From: Sporomusaceae bacterium
Lineage (GTDB): Bacteria > Bacillota > Negativicutes > UBA1444
Length of the DNA stretch: 64,000 nucleotides
Assembly (NCBI GenBank): GCA_018434355.1
Contig: JAHDPL010000010.1
Span: 137,164 to 201,163 of the forward strand
Direction: 5' to 3'
A program made the position numbers and the translations under genes. Position 1 is the stretch's first letter; each line of letters starts with the position of its first letter. This document shows positions 54,158 through 62,379 of the stretch, piece by piece. The notes beneath the pieces are model-generated. The model ran no database searches and was not told the DNA's origin. It saw only the letters and a list, made by a program, of their open reading frames with translations.

Positions 54158-54594
54158 TGAAAAACCATGACGCGAGCTATGTATTAGTCGCCGGCTGCGG
54201 CCGACTCGGTGCGAATATTGCTTCGGTATTATCGGCGCAGGGGAAAGACGTGGTTGTGTTGGACGTTGCAAGTACAGCGTTTCGCAAGTTGTCACCGGAC
54301 TATGGCGGCTTTTCGATTGAAGGCGATGCAACGGATCTGGCTACATTGGAAAGAGCCGGCATAGAAAAAGCCGGAATTGTTGTCGCTGCTACCAACGATG
54401 ACAACACCAATGTTATGATCGCGCAAATTGCCAGCAAGATTTTTGCGGTTCCCAAAGTTATTTCGCGACTCTATGACACGGAAAAGGAAATCGTGTATCA
54501 AGACTATCCGATTCGGTTGATCTATCCGTCCAGGTTGTCGATTAGCGAATTTGAAAAACTAATGGCGTGTGCAGAAACGGCGGTGTTGAAATGA
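54154..54594 (+). CDS. TrkA-type nucleotide-binding protein, N domain only
   Basis: Protein of 146 residues forming one RCK/KTN Rossmann domain. The glycine motif AGCGRLGANIA (near 14) and DVAS after strand 2 fit NAD(H) or ATP binding; GDATDLATLERAGI and AATNDDNTNVMIAQ are typical. There is no TrkA_C domain. It overlaps the TPR gene and the second TrkA gene by four bases each. It probably forms a mixed gating ring with the second protein. Confidence 0.88.
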   Translation: MMKNHDASYVLVAGCGRLGANIASVLSAQGKDVVVLDVASTAFRKLSPDYGGFSIEGDATDLATLERAGIEKAGIVVAATNDDNTNVMIAQIASKIFAVPKVISRLYDTEKEIVYQDYPIRLIYPSRLSISEFEKLMACAETAVLK

Positions 54595-55259
54595 ACATAG
54601 TCTTGGTCGGCGGACGTAGGCGGGTTGATTTTTTGGCAAAATCGCTTTTGGCCAAAGGGCACCGCATCACAATCGTTCATGATGATGAGTCGTTTTGCAA
54701 ATTTTTGTCTCGCACACATGATGCGACGGTGGTTTGTGGTGATGGCAGCAAACCTTACATTCTGACGGACGCAAATATCGAAGGCGCCGATGTTTTGATT
54801 GCATTGACCCCCAAAGACGCCGACAACTTGGTCATCTGTGAATTGGCAAAAAAAGTGTACAGCGTCAAGCGAGCTTTTTCCACCGTCAGCAACCCGCGTA
54901 GCGTGGAAGTGTTTAAGAAACTTGGCATCAATACGGTAATCAGCGCAACGCATATCGTGGCGGAGATCATCGAACAGATGGCGGCGATCAACGAAATCGC
55001 CAATTTTATCCCGCTCGAACAGGGGCAGATCGTGTTGATGGAGATCATGGTGCGGGCAAACTCGCCGATTTGCGGAAAGTCGATCGCCGATATCGGAATT
55101 CCCGAACAGGCGATCATCGGTTGCATTTTACGCGGGGCAAATACCATCATTCCGCGCGGCAAAACTACCGTTACGGCGGAAGACAAGCTGATAATATTGT
55201 CACCGCCGCAAATCCAGCAAGAAATCATCAAGCTGGTTGTGGGGAGAACTGATATCTGA
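54591..55259 (+). CDS. TrkA-type regulator, N and C domains, degenerate glycine motif
   Basis: Protein of 222 residues: a Rossmann domain (1-135) and a TrkA_C ligand-binding domain (about 140-220, IMVRANSPICGKSIADIGIPEQ). The expected GxGxxG is replaced by VGGRRRVDFLA, so nucleotide binding by this copy is doubtful. GDGSKPYILTDANIEGADVLIALT keeps the rest of the fold. It overlaps trkH by one base, so TrkH, this protein and the N-domain protein are probably made together. Confidence 0.88.
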   Translation: MNIVLVGGRRRVDFLAKSLLAKGHRITIVHDDESFCKFLSRTHDATVVCGDGSKPYILTDANIEGADVLIALTPKDADNLVICELAKKVYSVKRAFSTVSNPRSVEVFKKLGINTVISATHIVAEIIEQMAAINEIANFIPLEQGQIVLMEIMVRANSPICGKSIADIGIPEQAIIGCILRGANTIIPRGKTTVTAEDKLIILSPPQIQQEIIKLVVGRTDI

Positions 55260-56731
55260 TGAATGTGAATAAGCGGATTGTCGAAAGCTATCGAATTGTG
55301 TTTGGCTACATCGGTGTAATTGTGATGATTCTTGCCGGAATCTTGTTGTTGCCGCTGCTGGTTTTGTTGGTCTATCCGGAAGAAATGGAGTATGCGATTC
55401 ATTTCGTGGTCCCGGCGGCGACGGCGTTGATTTCGGGATTGCTGCTCAGTCTTTTTTTGCGAGGCCAAAGCGATGGTCGGCTAACGCAAAGACAAGATGC
55501 GATTATTGTGCTGGCTGTTTGGATCGCGGCGGTGGTTTTGTCTGCCGCGCCGTTTATGTTGTCGAAACAGCTGAACTTTACGCAGGCGATTTTTGAAGCA
55601 GTCAGCGGCTGGACGACGACCGGATTGTCCGTTGTTGATGTTGCCGTGACGCCTAAAGTTTTCTTGATGCACAGAAGTATCATGCAGTTTTTTGGCGGAG
55701 TCGGCATCGTGTTGGTGATGCTCTCAGCACTGTCAGGCACCTATGGCATGCGATTGTATTGCGCCGAAGGGCATGCCGACAAGCTGTTGCCCAACCTGGC
55801 CAAGTCGGCTCGGCTGATTTTATCGATTTATGCAGGATATGTTCTGTCCGGCACACTATTATACGTGGCATTTGATATGCCGCTGTTTGATGCGATCAAC
55901 CATTCCATCGCGGCGCTGTCTACCGGCGGATTTTCAACCAAAACCGACAGTATTGGCGCATATAAAAGCCTGCCGATCGAATTGACCACGATCATTCTGA
56001 TGCTGCTCGGGACGACAAATTTTGCCGCCCACCTGCTGTTGTTACGGGGCAATATCAAGAAGTTCTTTCTGATAGGTGAAATTCGCTTTATGCTGATTTT
56101 ACTGGCCTTTTCGATTCCGTTGGTCGCTTTCGTCGGCTTGAACGATCTTTACGGCAATGCGTCGCAGGGAATCAGGATTGCCGCATTTGAATTCGTTTCC
56201 GCTCTGACTACGACCGGGTTTTCCACGGTTTCCTACAGTGATTGGCCGCCGTTTGCGATTTTTGTCATGATTTTACTAATGCTGGTCGGTGGCGGTACGG
56301 GTTCAACCGCTGGCGGTCTGAAGCAAAATCGGATCTACCTGATGGGAAAGGCTTTCTACTGGAATCTGACGAAAAACTTCCAACCTGAGCATGTAGTCAG
56401 GGAACGCTATATTTACCGACCGGAAGGCAGGGTCTATATTGAAGACAAACAACTAACCGAGACGTTCAACTTCGCGTTTCTATATATGGTGCTGTACTTT
56501 GCCGGAGTGGCGATTTTGTTGTCGCATGGTTACCCGCTGCAGGATTCCTTGTTTGAGTACGCTTCGGCAATTGGTACGGTTGGCCTGTCGGTGGGTTTAA
56601 CGACCGCAGATGCGCCACCACTTGTTTTGTGGGCGGAAATCATCGGGATGTTTGTCGGTCGGCTGGAGATTTATGTGATTTTTGTCGCTGTAATAAAGCT
56701 TTATAAAGACGCGAAGCATGTATTGGAGTGA
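55259..56731 (+). CDS. trkH: Trk-type potassium uptake membrane protein TrkH
   Basis: Membrane protein of 490 residues with about ten helices and four pore repeats. Selectivity-filter loops are seen near SGWTTTGLSVVD, LSTGGFSTKTDS, LTTTGFSTVSYSD and SAIGTVGLSVGLT. GGGTGSTAGGLKQNR near 350 is the intramembrane loop that gates the pore. It takes up potassium (with H+ or Na+) under control of the two TrkA-type proteins. A bidirectional terminator follows. Confidence 0.95.
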   Translation: MNVNKRIVESYRIVFGYIGVIVMILAGILLLPLLVLLVYPEEMEYAIHFVVPAATALISGLLLSLFLRGQSDGRLTQRQDAIIVLAVWIAAVVLSAAPFMLSKQLNFTQAIFEAVSGWTTTGLSVVDVAVTPKVFLMHRSIMQFFGGVGIVLVMLSALSGTYGMRLYCAEGHADKLLPNLAKSARLILSIYAGYVLSGTLLYVAFDMPLFDAINHSIAALSTGGFSTKTDSIGAYKSLPIELTTIILMLLGTTNFAAHLLLLRGNIKKFFLIGEIRFMLILLAFSIPLVAFVGLNDLYGNASQGIRIAAFEFVSALTTTGFSTVSYSDWPPFAIFVMILLMLVGGGTGSTAGGLKQNRIYLMGKAFYWNLTKNFQPEHVVRERYIYRPEGRVYIEDKQLTETFNFAFLYMVLYFAGVAILLSHGYPLQDSLFEYASAIGTVGLSVGLTTADAPPLVLWAEIIGMFVGRLEIYVIFVAVIKLYKDAKHVLE

Positions 56732-56792
56732 TGAAAAAAGTCTTTTGGGAATAAAAATGACTGCTTATGAAACCGACTGCATAGTCGATACA

Positions 56793-56826
56793 AAAAGCCG
56801 ACCAGGCAATCGACTGGTCGGCTTTT
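56793..56826. terminator. Bidirectional terminator after trkH
   Basis: AAAAGCCGACCAG (56793-56805) pairs with CTGGTCGGCTTTT (56814-56826). It serves the convergent trkH and phosphodiesterase genes. Confidence 0.85.
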
Positions 56827-56872
56827 CAATAAAGCAAGTCACATTCTATCGAGATTGCAACGCTAAGCAGAT

Positions 56873-57586
56873 TCAAATTATGCCGACAAAGCGGTCGGGA
56901 TAATCGGTGATGATGCCATCGACATCCAGTGCCTTGATATGTTCCCATTCACGCATTTCGTTCACGGTCCAGGTAAAGATCTTTGCACCATGCGGTCGGG
57001 TGCTGGAGACCCAGTCCGCATCGAGGTAGTGCCAGACCGGATGCAGATTATCCGTGTCGGTCACCCGAAGCTGCAGCCAGGGATCGACCGGACGTGAGGC
57101 ATATAGCAGGCCGGTCTTGATCATCGGGTCCAATTGTTTCATCCTAAGTAGTGTCGGATGATAAAACGACGATACGATTACGCGGTCGACCATTCGGCTT
57201 TCGCGAATCAACGCCGCAACCTTTTCCTCGATTTTTTCGTGGATGACCGGACCGTTCTTGATTTCGATGTTTACCAACAATTTGGTCGGCGCCGCCCATT
57301 GTAGGACTTCACGCAAGGTAGGGATTTTTTCGCCGGCGAACTGCGGGGCAAACCAACCGCCAAAGTCCAGTTGGAACAATTCCTCGCGCGTGTGTTCGCT
57401 CAGCCAGCCTTTGCCGTTGCTGACCCGTTCCAGCGCATGGTCATGGCACACGACCACTTTGCCGTCCTTGGTCTGCTGCACGTCCAGTTCGATGCCGTCG
57501 ACACCCATTTCCAGTGCGGTACGAAAGGACGCCATGGTATTTTCCGGCGCATGTCCCCGGGCGCCCCGGTGGCCAAATATCAACAT
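56873..57586 (-). CDS. Glycerophosphodiester phosphodiesterase
   Basis: TIM-barrel enzyme of 237 residues hydrolysing glycerophosphodiesters to glycerol-3-phosphate and an alcohol. Catalytic His and metal ligands are in GHRGARGHAPENT (residue 5 on), GIELDVQQTKDGKVVVCHD near 36, and NIEIKNGP near 106. There is no signal peptide, so it is cytoplasmic. The product could feed GlpABC in this window. The ATG follows GAGGAGG. Confidence 0.94.
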   Translation of the reverse strand: MLIFGHRGARGHAPENTMASFRTALEMGVDGIELDVQQTKDGKVVVCHDHALERVSNGKGWLSEHTREELFQLDFGGWFAPQFAGEKIPTLREVLQWAAPTKLLVNIEIKNGPVIHEKIEEKVAALIRESRMVDRVIVSSFYHPTLLRMKQLDPMIKTGLLYASRPVDPWLQLRVTDTDNLHPVWHYLDADWVSSTRPHGAKIFTWTVNEMREWEHIKALDVDGIITDYPDRFVGII

Positions 57587-57630
57587 GGCAGGACCTCCTC
57601 ATTTGTAATATTTATCGTAATGCTTTTGGC

Positions 57631-58425
57631 TTACAACGCAATTTCGGCCAGTTGGTCGACAAAATCGACCAAAGCTGCGCGGCAGGCGGAGTCAGGCAGG
57701 TTTTTCAGGCATTCCTTGGCCAGAATCCGATGCCGCTCGATCTGACCGGCAAAGTGATAGTTCTTTACCGGGGCATCGCCATCTTGCCAGTCATCGACGA
57801 GCTGATATAAAAAACCAAACCGTCGACCGAACTCACGGAACGCAGCGACAGTTTCCGGGGCGGCGCCGGCGCGCAGGGCGCCGACTTCGCAGCAGGCCGA
57901 CATCAGTCTGGCGGTTTTGCTTTCAATAATTTTGAAATAAAGTTCCTCGGTCATGGTATTCAGACGCAGTTGGTAGATTTCCCCCATACACATCTGTTTG
58001 GTAACATCCAGAATGATCTGGAATGTAGGAACATCATCCGACAGCATTAAAAAGGCCTGGGCATAGAGAATGTCGCCGGCCAGAACGGCGACGGTATTTC
58101 CAAAGCGACCATTGACGGTAGCTACATTGCGACGGGAATCAGCGGCATCGATGACGTCATCATGGACCAGACTGGCGCTGTGCACCAGCTCAAAGGCGGC
58201 GGCGGCGTTGACCAGCGAGGCGGCTGAAGCCCGCGAGTCGGGATTGCCTGCTCCGGCAGCGAGAAATAACAGGGCGGGGCGGATTCGTTTGCCGGGGTGA
58301 TTGAGAAACTGGCCGAGCACCTCGCGCACTTCCGGCTCGGCGAACTCTTTAGCCATGTTGGCGATTTCCTGCTCCGTCAGCTCCAGCAGCGACTGAACCG
58401 GGGCATAGATGGGCGATAAATTCAT
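57631..58425 (-). CDS. Polyprenyl diphosphate synthase
   Basis: Trans-prenyltransferase of 264 residues; ATG 58425 follows AAAGGAGA and gives MNLSPIYAPVQSLL. Motifs: GKRIRPALLFL near 47, first Asp-rich HDDVIDAA near 85, and second Asp-rich YQLVDDWQDGD near 195. It is shorter than typical 320-residue heptaprenyl synthases. Neighbouring UbiA/MenA-like prenyltransferase suggests it makes the menaquinone side chain. Confidence 0.9.
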   Translation of the reverse strand: MNLSPIYAPVQSLLELTEQEIANMAKEFAEPEVREVLGQFLNHPGKRIRPALLFLAAGAGNPDSRASAASLVNAAAAFELVHSASLVHDDVIDAADSRRNVATVNGRFGNTVAVLAGDILYAQAFLMLSDDVPTFQIILDVTKQMCMGEIYQLRLNTMTEELYFKIIESKTARLMSACCEVGALRAGAAPETVAAFREFGRRFGFLYQLVDDWQDGDAPVKNYHFAGQIERHRILAKECLKNLPDSACRAALVDFVDQLAEIAL

Positions 58426-58445
58426 GCGGTAGTTCTCCTTTAACT

Positions 58446-59051
58446 TTACATTACAGGCAGTAAGATAAAGATAGTGACTGTCCAGAGGCAATGGGAAATG
58501 ATGCAGGGAACCAAGTTTTGTTCCCGTTGATAAAGCCAGCCCCAGAACAGACCGGCTGTAAACGCCGCCATGGTCAGCATGAAATTGCCGGAAGCGATAT
58601 GCACTGCGGCGTAAATGACGGAAGCCAACAGCCAACCGCGCCGGGCGCCGAAGCGCAGGACCAGTCTTTTTTGCACAAAACCGCGCCAAAATATTTCTTC
58701 GCCGGGGCTGGTGACAAACAGTAGGATTGAGGCAATCGCTATCGCCTCACCCTGGGTGCGGATGTCGTAAATCGAGGAGATTTGCGGATGGGCAAACGGA
58801 AACAACAGCTGCGACAGACTGTTACCGATCCAGAAGATGGCATATAACGACGCAGCGGCGGCAATGCCGGAAAAAATCGCCCGCCAGTTCCAATCCTTGC
58901 GGCGCCAAGGCAGCCCGCCGAAACGCAGGGCTAATATTGTCAAGGTAGTGACGGCTACGCTCATTGATAGCCAAAAATTAAACAGTTTCAACGAAAAGGT
59001 GACCACCCAGAACAATGCGGCAAGCAGTAGTGAAAAAAACAATGCAGGCAT
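58446..59051 (-). CDS. CPBP-family intramembrane metalloprotease
   Basis: Membrane protein of 201 residues with about six helices. The CPBP/Abi motifs are present: PGEEIFWRGFV near 117 (EExxxR), AAVHIAS near 147 and a C-terminal ISHCLWT near 185. Related to the Rce1 CAAX protease; bacterial members process membrane or peptide substrates, mostly unknown. It sits between the prenyltransferase and polyprenyl synthase genes with very short gaps. Confidence 0.9.
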   Translation of the reverse strand: MPALFFSLLLAALFWVVTFSLKLFNFWLSMSVAVTTLTILALRFGGLPWRRKDWNWRAIFSGIAAAASLYAIFWIGNSLSQLLFPFAHPQISSIYDIRTQGEAIAIASILLFVTSPGEEIFWRGFVQKRLVLRFGARRGWLLASVIYAAVHIASGNFMLTMAAFTAGLFWGWLYQREQNLVPCIISHCLWTVTIFILLPVM

Positions 59052-59053
59052 GT

Positions 59054-59956
59054 TTATAGCCCTTTCCCGACCAACCGATGCAAAGCGACTCCGGCGGTAA
59101 GCAAGATTCCGAATTGAAAATGAAACCCGGCCGCCATGGCTTCCAGTTGCAGCAACGCAGTCTGTTTGCCTGCGGCAGCTTCGCCAATCGTCTGCAAAGC
59201 CTTTTTTAGCGGCGGTAGCAGCAGTAGCGGCAACAAAGCCGTTAATGGCAGTAAACCGAATGCAATCAAAACGACTAACGATATGAAGGCCGCCAGATAC
59301 AAAAACCGTTGCAAGCCAAGGCCGGACAATGAGCCAAACTCGGTCGCCGGGGTGATTATGCCGGCTGCCCGATCGTGGGCAATATCACGAACATCATTGC
59401 CGTTGAGAATGGCAGAGACCAGAAACCCGACCGGTAGTGAAACCAGCACAGGCAACCAGCTATATTGTCCGGTCTGGATGAACCAGGCAGGCCAGACCAT
59501 CAGCGGACCCATTAGAAAAAACACGGCGACCGAACCGGCGCCCTTGTATTTGTAAGGAATAGGACCGGCTGTATAGGTGTAGCCGCCAATGATGCCGAGC
59601 AGTCCGACGGCAAGGATCTCCAAACCGCGCAGCCAAGCCAGCGTCAGTCCAATGACTGCGGCAAGAGAAAAAGCAATCAGACCGGCCCGCTTCATCGCGA
59701 CCGGGCGCATGGCGCCGGTAACCAACTGCGGGCAGGTGTGCGCCGACTCGACCGTGTCCACCCCTGAGCGGTAGTCGCCATAAGTGTTGATAAAATTGGT
59801 GCCTGCCTGTACGCAGATACCGCCGATGGCAGTTAGCAAAAACAGACCCGGATGAAAATAACCCTGATCCCAGGCCAGTGCAGTTCCCAACGCGACAGGG
59901 ACAAACGCTGCGGTGAACGACCAGGGGCGCATCGCCATAAACCAAGCTTTCAGCAT
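59054..59956 (-). CDS. menA: UbiA-family prenyltransferase, probable 1,4-dihydroxy-2-naphthoate polyprenyltransferase
   Basis: Membrane enzyme of 300 residues with about nine helices. Asp-rich motif 1 is NFINTYGDYRSGVD near 55, motif 2 is NDVRDIAHDRAAG near 190. The MenA-like motif order and the adjacent polyprenyl synthase favour menaquinone synthesis, which fits the complex I and GlpABC in this window. Motif 1 has Asn where many MenA proteins have NDxxD, so another aromatic acceptor cannot be excluded. ATG follows GGAAAGGAA. Confidence 0.82.
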   Translation of the reverse strand: MLKAWFMAMRPWSFTAAFVPVALGTALAWDQGYFHPGLFLLTAIGGICVQAGTNFINTYGDYRSGVDTVESAHTCPQLVTGAMRPVAMKRAGLIAFSLAAVIGLTLAWLRGLEILAVGLLGIIGGYTYTAGPIPYKYKGAGSVAVFFLMGPLMVWPAWFIQTGQYSWLPVLVSLPVGFLVSAILNGNDVRDIAHDRAAGIITPATEFGSLSGLGLQRFLYLAAFISLVVLIAFGLLPLTALLPLLLLPPLKKALQTIGEAAAGKQTALLQLEAMAAGFHFQFGILLTAGVALHRLVGKGL

Positions 59957-60077
59957 AAATCATTCCTTTCCATTCTATCATATTATTCGCCGGAAGCTGG
60001 AAGAATCCTTGTGCCCAAACTGACGAAACGGTGTTTTTTTGGCAGGACATCGCCCGACCGACAGCGAAAATTCTTTT

Positions 60078-61094
60078 ATGGCTTATTTTACAATCGCTGA
60101 AGACCGTTGCCTGAATTATAATTATAAGAAGACCAGCTGTCGACGTTGTCACGATATTTGTCCGCATCACTGCTGGGATGATAACGGCAATCCTTTGCCG
60201 GAGCGTTGCGATGGCTGCGGTCTTTGTCAGTCGGCTTGTCCGGTCGATGCCATCGGGGTCGAAGGTCAACCGGCCGGCGCTTGGGCGGAGATCATGCAAA
60301 ACGAGGGCGGCGAGCTGCATCTTTCCTGCCGTAAATTCGGCGCCGGACCATGGTCGTGCCTGGGTTTTTTAAATGCCCGCGACTTGGTGGCGTTAGCTAT
60401 GCGTCATACAAGTCCATCGCCGCAAACCGTTTTTGTCCATACCCGAAAATGTGGAACCTGCCGGGAGTCTGTTGACCGGCATTTGATGCAGGAAATCGCC
60501 CGTGCCCGCCAGTTTTTGGCATCCGTGTCATCGGCAGCGATTCGTGAAGACGGCGAAACGCCCAAGGATTATCGGGAGGCAAAACGCATGGACCGGCGCG
60601 GCTTTTTTGGCGCCTTGTTGTCGACAGGCGTGGAAACGGCGCAAAATGTGTTATGGCCGGAGCAGGGTGTGCGACCGCTCGAAAAGTCCAAATGGCGGGC
60701 GCGCCTGCTCAGGGACCGTCCGGCGGTAGAACTGTCAGTGGAGCAGGATTTTTTTCCGGTGTTGTCAATCGATGCGTCCTGCATTGCCTGTGGCTTGTGT
60801 GCCAAGATTTGTCCGATTCAGGCGATGACGGCCGAGGAGACGCCGCTGGCGCTGGAATTGTCGCATCAGCCGCTGGTTTGCACCGGCTGCGGCCTTTGTC
60901 TGGAGCACTGCCCGACCGGTTCGATTCAGCGTGAAGCGAGCGGAGTCGTGACTGCGAAAAAATTGATTGTCAAAGAGTTTCCCCGCTGCAATGAATGCGG
61001 TGAAGTATTTAAACCGGCAGGTAGACAACTGACTTGTTTTGACTGTTTGCTGAAAGGCAGACAAAGCGTGTTTGGTCCGGCGACACCGGAATGA
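60078..61094 (+). CDS. Multi-cluster 4Fe-4S protein with C-terminal zinc-ribbon-like motif
   Basis: Protein of 338 residues, ATG 60078 without a strong ribosome site. The N-terminal part has Cys21-x2-Cys24-x3-Cys28-x3-Cys32 and Cys44-x2-Cys47-x2-Cys50-x3-Cys54-Pro. A cysteine pair CGTC lies near 130. An internal twin-arginine-like segment DRRGFFGALLS lies near 174. Two further ferredoxin motifs are at about 235 (CIACGLCAKICP) and 270 (CTGCGLCLEHCP), and CNEC...CFDC near the end looks like a zinc ribbon. It directly precedes two moeA genes, which suggests work with a molybdo-enzyme, perhaps electron transfer or maturation. No exact family recognised. Confidence 0.8.
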   Translation: MAYFTIAEDRCLNYNYKKTSCRRCHDICPHHCWDDNGNPLPERCDGCGLCQSACPVDAIGVEGQPAGAWAEIMQNEGGELHLSCRKFGAGPWSCLGFLNARDLVALAMRHTSPSPQTVFVHTRKCGTCRESVDRHLMQEIARARQFLASVSSAAIREDGETPKDYREAKRMDRRGFFGALLSTGVETAQNVLWPEQGVRPLEKSKWRARLLRDRPAVELSVEQDFFPVLSIDASCIACGLCAKICPIQAMTAEETPLALELSHQPLVCTGCGLCLEHCPTGSIQREASGVVTAKKLIVKEFPRCNECGEVFKPAGRQLTCFDCLLKGRQSVFGPATPE

Positions 61095-61107
61095 AGGGAG
61101 CACTTTC

Positions 61108-62379
61108 ATGAAAGCATGGAACCTGATATCGCTGGCTGAAGCCAGACGATTGGCAATCGATGCGCTTGCCGCCGCGCCGCGGCAGACGGAACAAGTGGGT
61201 CTCAGGCAAGCACTGGGGCGGATTGCCGCTTGCGACATGGTGAATACCGAAGATAATCCAGCGTTTGACCGATCGACGGTCGATGGCTATGCCGTTCGCT
61301 CAGAAGACCTGGCACCCGCCTCCGCAACCTCGCCGGCAACATTGCGCCTTGTCGGTGAAGTGAGAATGGGGCGGGGTTACGGCGAAAAAATCTCTACGGG
61401 AGAGGCTGTGCGGATTCCAACCGGCGGGATGTTGCCTGATGGCGCAGACGCCGTATTGATGCAGGAATATACTGCTGCCGGTCCAGCGGGAACCGTCCTT
61501 GCTGGCCGATCGGTGGTCAGGCGCGAAAATATGGTCGTGCGCGGCGATGATGTCACCGCCGGGGCTGTTTTACTTGCCGCCGGCTCGAAAATCGGCGTGC
61601 CTGACCTTGGCGTGCTGGCTTCCTGCGGTTTTGCCTGTGTGCCTGTAATCAAGAAACCGGTGGTCACGGTTGTAACGACCGGCGATGAGATCATACCGCC
61701 GGAGTCGACGCCGCTGCCCGGTCAGATCAGGGACGTGAATTCTTTTACTTTGGCGGCGCTGGCAGAGTTGGCAGGCTGCGAGGTGATCCAGGCTGAGCGG
61801 GTCGCCGACTCGCAAGAAGGGTTGACGGCAGTGTTGCAGGCGGCGCTGGCCACGTCCGATCTGATTCTGGTGTCCGGTGGCAGTTCGGTGGGAGATCGCG
61901 ACTACACGACTGTCGCGGTAGAAAGTCTGCCGGGGGCGAAAACCCTGTTTCACGGCGTGGCGCTGAAACCTGGCAAGCCGACATTGCTGGCGATGGTCGG
62001 ACATACTGCGCTATTTGGTATCCCCGGCCATACCGTCGCTGCGATGACCGTATTCCATGAAATCGTTAAACCGGCGCTAGCAGCGCGGCAAGGGATGTCG
62101 GTTGACGATGGTCATTTTGTCATACAGGCCCGGTTGGGGACCGAATTGCGACCGGACGCCGAGCGGGATGAAATCTTTCGTGTACGGCTCGAACAAACCG
62201 AATCAGGCGTGATTGCTTGGCCTTTGCCTGCCAAATCCGGGCTGGTGACGGTGATGACCCGGGCGCATGGCATGATTTATCTTCCGGCTGGTCATACAAA
62301 ACTCCAGGCAGGCGATCCGGTGGATGTGCAATTGCTGGTGGAGCGGCTTGGCGGGAATTGGCAGGGGAGAGTGCGATGA
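61108..62379 (+). CDS. moeA: Molybdopterin molybdenumtransferase MoeA, first paralogue
   Basis: Protein of 423 residues; ATG 61108 after GAAGGGAG. Inserts molybdate (or tungstate) into adenylylated molybdopterin. N-terminal domain with FDRSTVDGYAVRSEDL near 53, the MoCF domain with VTTGDEIIPP near 190 and VSGGSSVGDRDYTT near 258, and PGHTVAAM near 310. A C-terminal domain IV is present. The moeA2 start overlaps its stop. Confidence 0.94.
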   Translation: MKAWNLISLAEARRLAIDALAAAPRQTEQVGLRQALGRIAACDMVNTEDNPAFDRSTVDGYAVRSEDLAPASATSPATLRLVGEVRMGRGYGEKISTGEAVRIPTGGMLPDGADAVLMQEYTAAGPAGTVLAGRSVVRRENMVVRGDDVTAGAVLLAAGSKIGVPDLGVLASCGFACVPVIKKPVVTVVTTGDEIIPPESTPLPGQIRDVNSFTLAALAELAGCEVIQAERVADSQEGLTAVLQAALATSDLILVSGGSSVGDRDYTTVAVESLPGAKTLFHGVALKPGKPTLLAMVGHTALFGIPGHTVAAMTVFHEIVKPALAARQGMSVDDGHFVIQARLGTELRPDAERDEIFRVRLEQTESGVIAWPLPAKSGLVTVMTRAHGMIYLPAGHTKLQAGDPVDVQLLVERLGGNWQGRVR

